From contig NZFL01000034.1 of NCBI GenBank assembly GCA_002690655.1, positions 1 to 38,707 of the forward strand: a stretch of 38,707 bases of DNA. Reading direction: 5' to 3'. Source of the stretch: Pedosphaera sp. Lineage in GTDB: Bacteria > Verrucomicrobiota > Verrucomicrobiia > Limisphaerales > AAA164-E04. The notes under the pieces were generated by a model. The model ran no database searches. It saw only the letters and a program-made list of their open reading frames with translations, and was not told the DNA's origin. The translations under genes were made by a program, and so were the position numbers. Positions 35,489 to 38,707 of this stretch are shown piece after piece. The first letter of the stretch is position 1; every line of letters starts with the position of its first letter.

Positions 35489-36481
35489 TTATTCTTCTGG
35501 AGAGAGGGTCTTGAGAGCTTTTCGAATGGCCGAGATGACCTTTCGCTGAACAGAAAGTTGACTGCCTTCAATACGCGCTCCTGAAGCCGCTTTGTGGCCT
35601 CCACCGCCAAAGAGCTTGGCAATTTCATTCACATTGACATCAGGATGTTTCGACCTAAGGCTTATTCGCGTTTCACCGGGTTCTACCTCTTCAAAGAGGC
35701 ACGCTACCACTACAGGTTCTATGGCCCGAATGTGATCGATCAATCCCTCCGTATCTTCTCTGGTTGCTCCGGTCTTGGAGTAATCAGATTTCTTTAGCCA
35801 GAGGTATGCAATCTGGTTCTCATCCGTTAACTTGAACTGGTTGTAAACTCTTCTCAGGAGACGGACTCGAGACAGCGAGTAGGACTGATAAACCTCATCA
35901 CAAATTCGGGCAATACTTGCTCCTCGTTTGACGAGTTCTCCTGCAGTTTGAAAGGTGTCTGGGCTGGTCGAGGGATATTGAAAAGATCCTGTGTCGGTAG
36001 AAATTGCAGTGAAAAGACCATCCGCAATTTCCGCGGTAACAGGCCATCTTGCGGCCTTCATCAACTGAAAGATCATCTCGCCGCTGGACGAAGCATTGGA
36101 TGCAATCCAATTCAAATCACCGTATCTTGTGTTGCTTGGGTGATGATCAATATTGATCAGTAGCTTTCGTTCAGTAATAGAATCAACCACGCTGCCAATT
36201 CTCTCATACGAGGCCGCGTCTACGGCGATGACACAATCAAACTTGTAGCCTTTTTGTGGCTGTTGCAATAACCCCTGTGGGTCCATGAAAAGAAGTTTTG
36301 GCGGTAATGGATCCTGATTCCAGCAAACAACATCTGCCCCCAAGGATTTCAGGGCCAAGGTCAAAGCTAATTGAGATCCAATGCAGTCACCATCCGGCCG
36401 TATATGTCCCACGACGCAGAACGATTGGTGACTCTTTATTTCTTCCAGGATTCTGATGGCAGATTTTGGCGCTGACTTCAT
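35489..36481 (-). CDS. nrnA: DHH/DHHA1 phosphoesterase (NrnA, oligoribonuclease/pAp phosphatase family)
   Basis: A 330-aa protein. The DHH domain has GHIRPDGDCIGSQLAL, VDAASYERIG and NIDHHPSN, all carrying manganese ligands. The C-terminal DHHA1 domain has the GGGGHKAASGARI motif that binds nucleic acid. Enzymes of this family break down nanoRNAs, and some also remove phosphate from pAp. Its start overlaps the rbfA stop by four bases (ATGA), so the two are coupled. The location between rbfA and truB is common in bacteria. Confidence 0.94.
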   Translation of the reverse strand: MKSAPKSAIRILEEIKSHQSFCVVGHIRPDGDCIGSQLALTLALKSLGADVVCWNQDPLPPKLLFMDPQGLLQQPQKGYKFDCVIAVDAASYERIGSVVDSITERKLLINIDHHPSNTRYGDLNWIASNASSSGEMIFQLMKAARWPVTAEIADGLFTAISTDTGSFQYPSTSPDTFQTAGELVKRGASIARICDEVYQSYSLSRVRLLRRVYNQFKLTDENQIAYLWLKKSDYSKTGATREDTEGLIDHIRAIEPVVVACLFEEVEPGETRISLRSKHPDVNVNEIAKLFGGGGHKAASGARIEGSQLSVQRKVISAIRKALKTLSPEE

Positions 36482-36837
36482 GATGGCGAATCGTCGGAAT
36501 CTTCCAATTCATCAATAATACTCAGCACGTTGTTTCCTTTTTCAATGGAATCATCGAAGGAAAATTTGACCTGAGGTGAATACTTCATGACCACTCGGCA
36601 GGACATTTCCTTCTGGATTTCACCTCGGTGGGTTGAGAGGTAAACCGAGGCCGCTTTTTGCTGGGTGACAGAGCCGACATGTCCCAGAAGAATTTTCGCG
36701 TGTTTCAAATCACCTGAAACAAACACTTCATGCACAGAGACCAATCCATAAGTCTCCATGGAGAGATGCTGTCTTAGTAGACCTCCTGCCTCCCGCTTCA
36801 ATAACTTCCGAATGCGCTGATGTCTCAGAGACTGCAT
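36478..36837 (-). CDS. rbfA: Ribosome-binding factor A
   Basis: A 119-aa protein of the RbfA family, of standard length, which helps mature the 30S subunit by binding 16S rRNA. The sequence runs MQSLRHQRIRKLLKREAG, SVHEVFVSGDLKHAKILLGH and VVMKYSPQVKFSFDDSIEKG, which match the KH-like fold and its conserved C-terminal P-x-L/V-x-F-x-x-D segment. The acidic tail DELEDSDDSPS is typical. It lies 25 bases after infB. Confidence 0.95.
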   Translation of the reverse strand: MQSLRHQRIRKLLKREAGGLLRQHLSMETYGLVSVHEVFVSGDLKHAKILLGHVGSVTQQKAASVYLSTHRGEIQKEMSCRVVMKYSPQVKFSFDDSIEKGNNVLSIIDELEDSDDSPS

Positions 36838-36862
36838 GTATCAATCAACTTTTGCCGATGCC

Positions 36863-38707
36863 CTAGAGCTTTTGCGCCACTTTTTCGAGGATATGCGTCT
36901 CAATGATATCGCCTTCCTTGTATCCGGTGAAGCCGTCAATACGAAGACCACATTCCATGCCTGTTCTCAATTCAGAGACCTCATCCTGAAACCTTCTAAG
37001 AGACTGCATGAGGCCCTCAAACAATAATTTGTCTTGGCGGTAAACTCTTGTTCTTCCACGAACCAGTTTTCCATCGACCACGTAGCAACCTGCCACCGCA
37101 CCCCCTTTGGATAGATCGAAAACTTTCCGGACTTCGGCCTTGCCTGTGATTTCTTCCTTCGTGATTGGGTCAAGCAGCCCAGCCATAGCCTCCCGCATCT
37201 CATCAATCAACTCGTAGATGATGCTATAGAGTTTGATCTGGACTCCTTCGCGCTTGGCCGAATCGGTAACGCCAGTGTCCAGTTTTGTATGAAAACCAAT
37301 TACAACAGCTTGTGAAGCAGACGCCAGCATGATGTCTGAATCTGTCACAGATCCCACACCGTTGTGTATGACATCCAGATCTACTTTATCAGAATTAATC
37401 TCATTAAGAGCATCCACAATGGCCTCGCAGGAACCTTGAGTATCAGCTTTAACCACGACTTTGAGCATTTTGCTGGAACCCTCTTTGAGGGTGTTGAAAA
37501 GATTCTCCAAAGTGACAGCTTTGCGTCGGTCTGCTGATTCGACTCTTGCGTTCTCTGCTCGTTCTTCGGCTAGTTTACGCGCCTGTTTCTCGGATTTGAC
37601 CACATTGAATTCGAGGCCTGCTTCTGGTACACCATTCAATCCCAGGACCTTGACTGCCACGGATGGATCGGCAACTTTCAAACGTTTGCCTTCCTCATTG
37701 ATCAAGGCCTTGACGCGCCCCCAGAATGGACCGCAAATCATTGAGTCGCCTACCTTGAGCGTGCCTTTGCGTACCAGCACTGTTGCAGTTGGACCACCCT
37801 GATCCATACCCGATTCAATGATATTTCCAGTTGCCGTTCGATTAGGATTTGCTTTGAGTTCAAGGACTTCTGCCTGCAGTAGGACCATTTCGAGGAGCGA
37901 ATCAACACCTTGTTTGGTAATAGCCGAAACGTCCGCAAAAATAGTTTCACCTCCCCATTCCTCACACATTAATCCTCGATCCTGAAGTTGCTGACGTGCT
38001 TTCATGGGATTGGCTGAAGGATGGTCGCACTTATTAACAGCAACGATGATGGGGACCTTAGCAGCCTTAGCATGATTTAATGCTTCAAGGGTTTGAGGCA
38101 TGACGCCGTCATCTGCGGCAACCACCAGGATCACAATGTCGGTGACATTCGCCCCGCGTGCGCGCATTGCACTGAAAGCAGCATGACCAGGGGTATCAAG
38201 AAAGGTGATTTGCTGGATTTCCTCAGGACGTTCAGGGTGGGGGAAATGGATCGTGTAGGCTCCTATGTGCTGGGTGATACCTCCGGCTTCTCCTGAAGTG
38301 ACATCAGACTTGCGAATCACGTCCAGCAGAGTCGTTTTGCCATGGTCAACATGTCCCATGATGGTGACCACTGGTGGCCTGTTAATGAGATCCTCGTCCT
38401 TGTCACTGTGGTCTAGTTTGACTTTTTCCTCGATCTTTGTGACACCTGCTCCTTTTTCCCGTTTTTCAACTTCGAATCGGAATCCATGTTTGGCGCAAAC
38501 CTGTTTGGCAACTGGCTCATCAATTGCTTGATTCACCGTTGCAAAAACATTTAATTCCATCAAATCCGCAATCAATTGAAAAGGCTTGCGTTTTATTTGA
38601 ATGGCCAAGTCTCGAATGATGATTGGTGGCTTGAGAGTGACCACTTCGCCTTCGTCCGGAACCTTGTATTTCTGTACGAACTTAGGTTTGGGTTTATTTG
38701 CGGTTGA
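36863..38707 (-). CDS. infB: Translation initiation factor IF-2 (5' end beyond the right edge)
   Basis: The reading frame is open to the window edge on the minus strand, so the N-terminal end is missing; 614 codons are seen. The IF2_N domain covers the first visible segment ([20 protein letters not shown]). The GTPase domain has [12 protein letters not shown] (G1), [15 protein letters not shown] (G3) and NKCDHPSAN (G4). Later domains include [12 protein letters not shown] (domain 2), [15 protein letters not shown] (domain 3) and the C-terminal fMet-tRNA-binding part ending [20 protein letters not shown]. It brings initiator tRNA to the 30S subunit. The in-frame GTG at 38644 is internal, not the start. 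It heads the visible infB-rbfA-nrnA-truB-ribF operon; nusA would be expected further upstream. Confidence 0.97.
   Translation of the reverse strand, partial: STANKPKPKFVQKYKVPDEGEVVTLKPPIIIRDLAIQIKRKPFQLIADLMELNVFATVNQAIDEPVAKQVCAKHGFRFEVEKREKGAGVTKIEEKVKLDHSDKDEDLINRPPVVTIMGHVDHGKTTLLDVIRKSDVTSGEAGGITQHIGAYTIHFPHPERPEEIQQITFLDTPGHAAFSAMRARGANVTDIVILVVAADDGVMPQTLEALNHAKAAKVPIIVAVNKCDHPSANPMKARQQLQDRGLMCEEWGGETIFADVSAITKQGVDSLLEMVLLQAEVLELKANPNRTATGNIIESGMDQGGPTATVLVRKGTLKVGDSMICGPFWGRVKALINEEGKRLKVADPSVAVKVLGLNGVPEAGLEFNVVKSEKQARKLAEERAENARVESADRRKAVTLENLFNTLKEGSSKMLKVVVKADTQGSCEAIVDALNEINSDKVDLDVIHNGVGSVTDSDIMLASASQAVVIGFHTKLDTGVTDSAKREGVQIKLYSIIYELIDEMREAMAGLLDPITKEEITGKAEVRKVFDLSKGGAVAGCYVVDGKLVRGRTRVYRQDKLLFEGLMQSLRRFQDEVSELRTGMECGLRIDGFTGYKEGDIIETHILEKVAQKL

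Noticed and set aside
38645..38707. Treating 38644 as the start of IF-2
   Set aside because: The frame stays open for 21 more codons with IF-2-like sequence up to the window edge, so the gene is cut by the edge.
1..38707. Mobile elements, prophage, CRISPR array or defence system
   Set aside because: No transposase, integrase, long direct or inverted repeat, spacer array or recognised defence protein was found.

Overview
The window reads as chromosomal DNA of a Gram-negative bacterium of the PVC superphylum, most likely a Verrucomicrobiota member (an Opitutales/Puniceicoccales-like marine lineage is a guess). The evidence is the gene content: a DUF1501 protein with a Tat-type N-terminus, a DUF1080 (LamG-fold) hydrolase, a Tat-exported sugar isomerase, a CCPTR-type sulfatase, a type-1 copper protein paired with a PVC-style beta-propeller, and several exported proteins. 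Most starts lack a clear Shine-Dalgarno sequence, so several start choices are uncertain. No phage, transposon, integrase or CRISPR array was seen.

Layout. 1-3330 (minus strand): a partial gene with a strong promoter and ribosome site, tRNA-Thr(UGU) with a disrupted acceptor stem, an esterase/FN3-like/DUF1080 protein, and a Tat-exported sugar isomerase/epimerase. 3710-7389 (plus): an AraC-type HTH-only regulator, ApbE flavin transferase, and a lipoprotein M3 metallopeptidase. 7453-10950 (minus): PII protein, AmtB ammonium transporter and an HtrA/Deg protease. 11035-12510 (plus): a DUF1501 protein without its usual cytochrome partner. 12530-13093 (minus): a zinc-ribbon NUDIX hydrolase. 13356-19915 (plus): glycyl-tRNA synthetase, then a tightly packed run of M20 peptidase, GT2 glycosyltransferase, flippase and a receiver-PAS-PP2C phosphatase. 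20067-21050 (minus): cysteine synthase with an intrinsic terminator. 21174-23805 (plus): PIG-L deacetylase and sulfatase. 23806-24415: a 610-bp leader with a terminator-like hairpin. 24416-28443 (plus): a TonB-dependent receptor and a large two-domain envelope protein. 28492-30891 (plus): hisB, an ECF sigma factor, its anti-sigma factor and a small exported protein. 31111-33730 (plus): a cupredoxin and a beta-propeller protein. 33778 to the right edge (minus): the translation-related operon infB-rbfA-nrnA-truB-ribF, with infB cut by the window end.

How the genes fit together. amtB and glnK form a nitrogen-uptake unit. The GT2/flippase/PP2C run suggests envelope polysaccharide export linked to a phosphatase signalling protein. 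The deacetylase and sulfatase could act on a sulfated amino-sugar glycan. The ECF/anti-sigma/exported-protein trio is a candidate envelope-sensing unit. The strongest points for follow-up are the tRNA-Thr acceptor stem, the 23.8-24.4 kb leader and its TonB/618-aa pair, the PP2C-containing polysaccharide operon, and the cupredoxin/propeller pair. I found no clear sign of a wholly new system; most of the window is ordinary chromosomal content.
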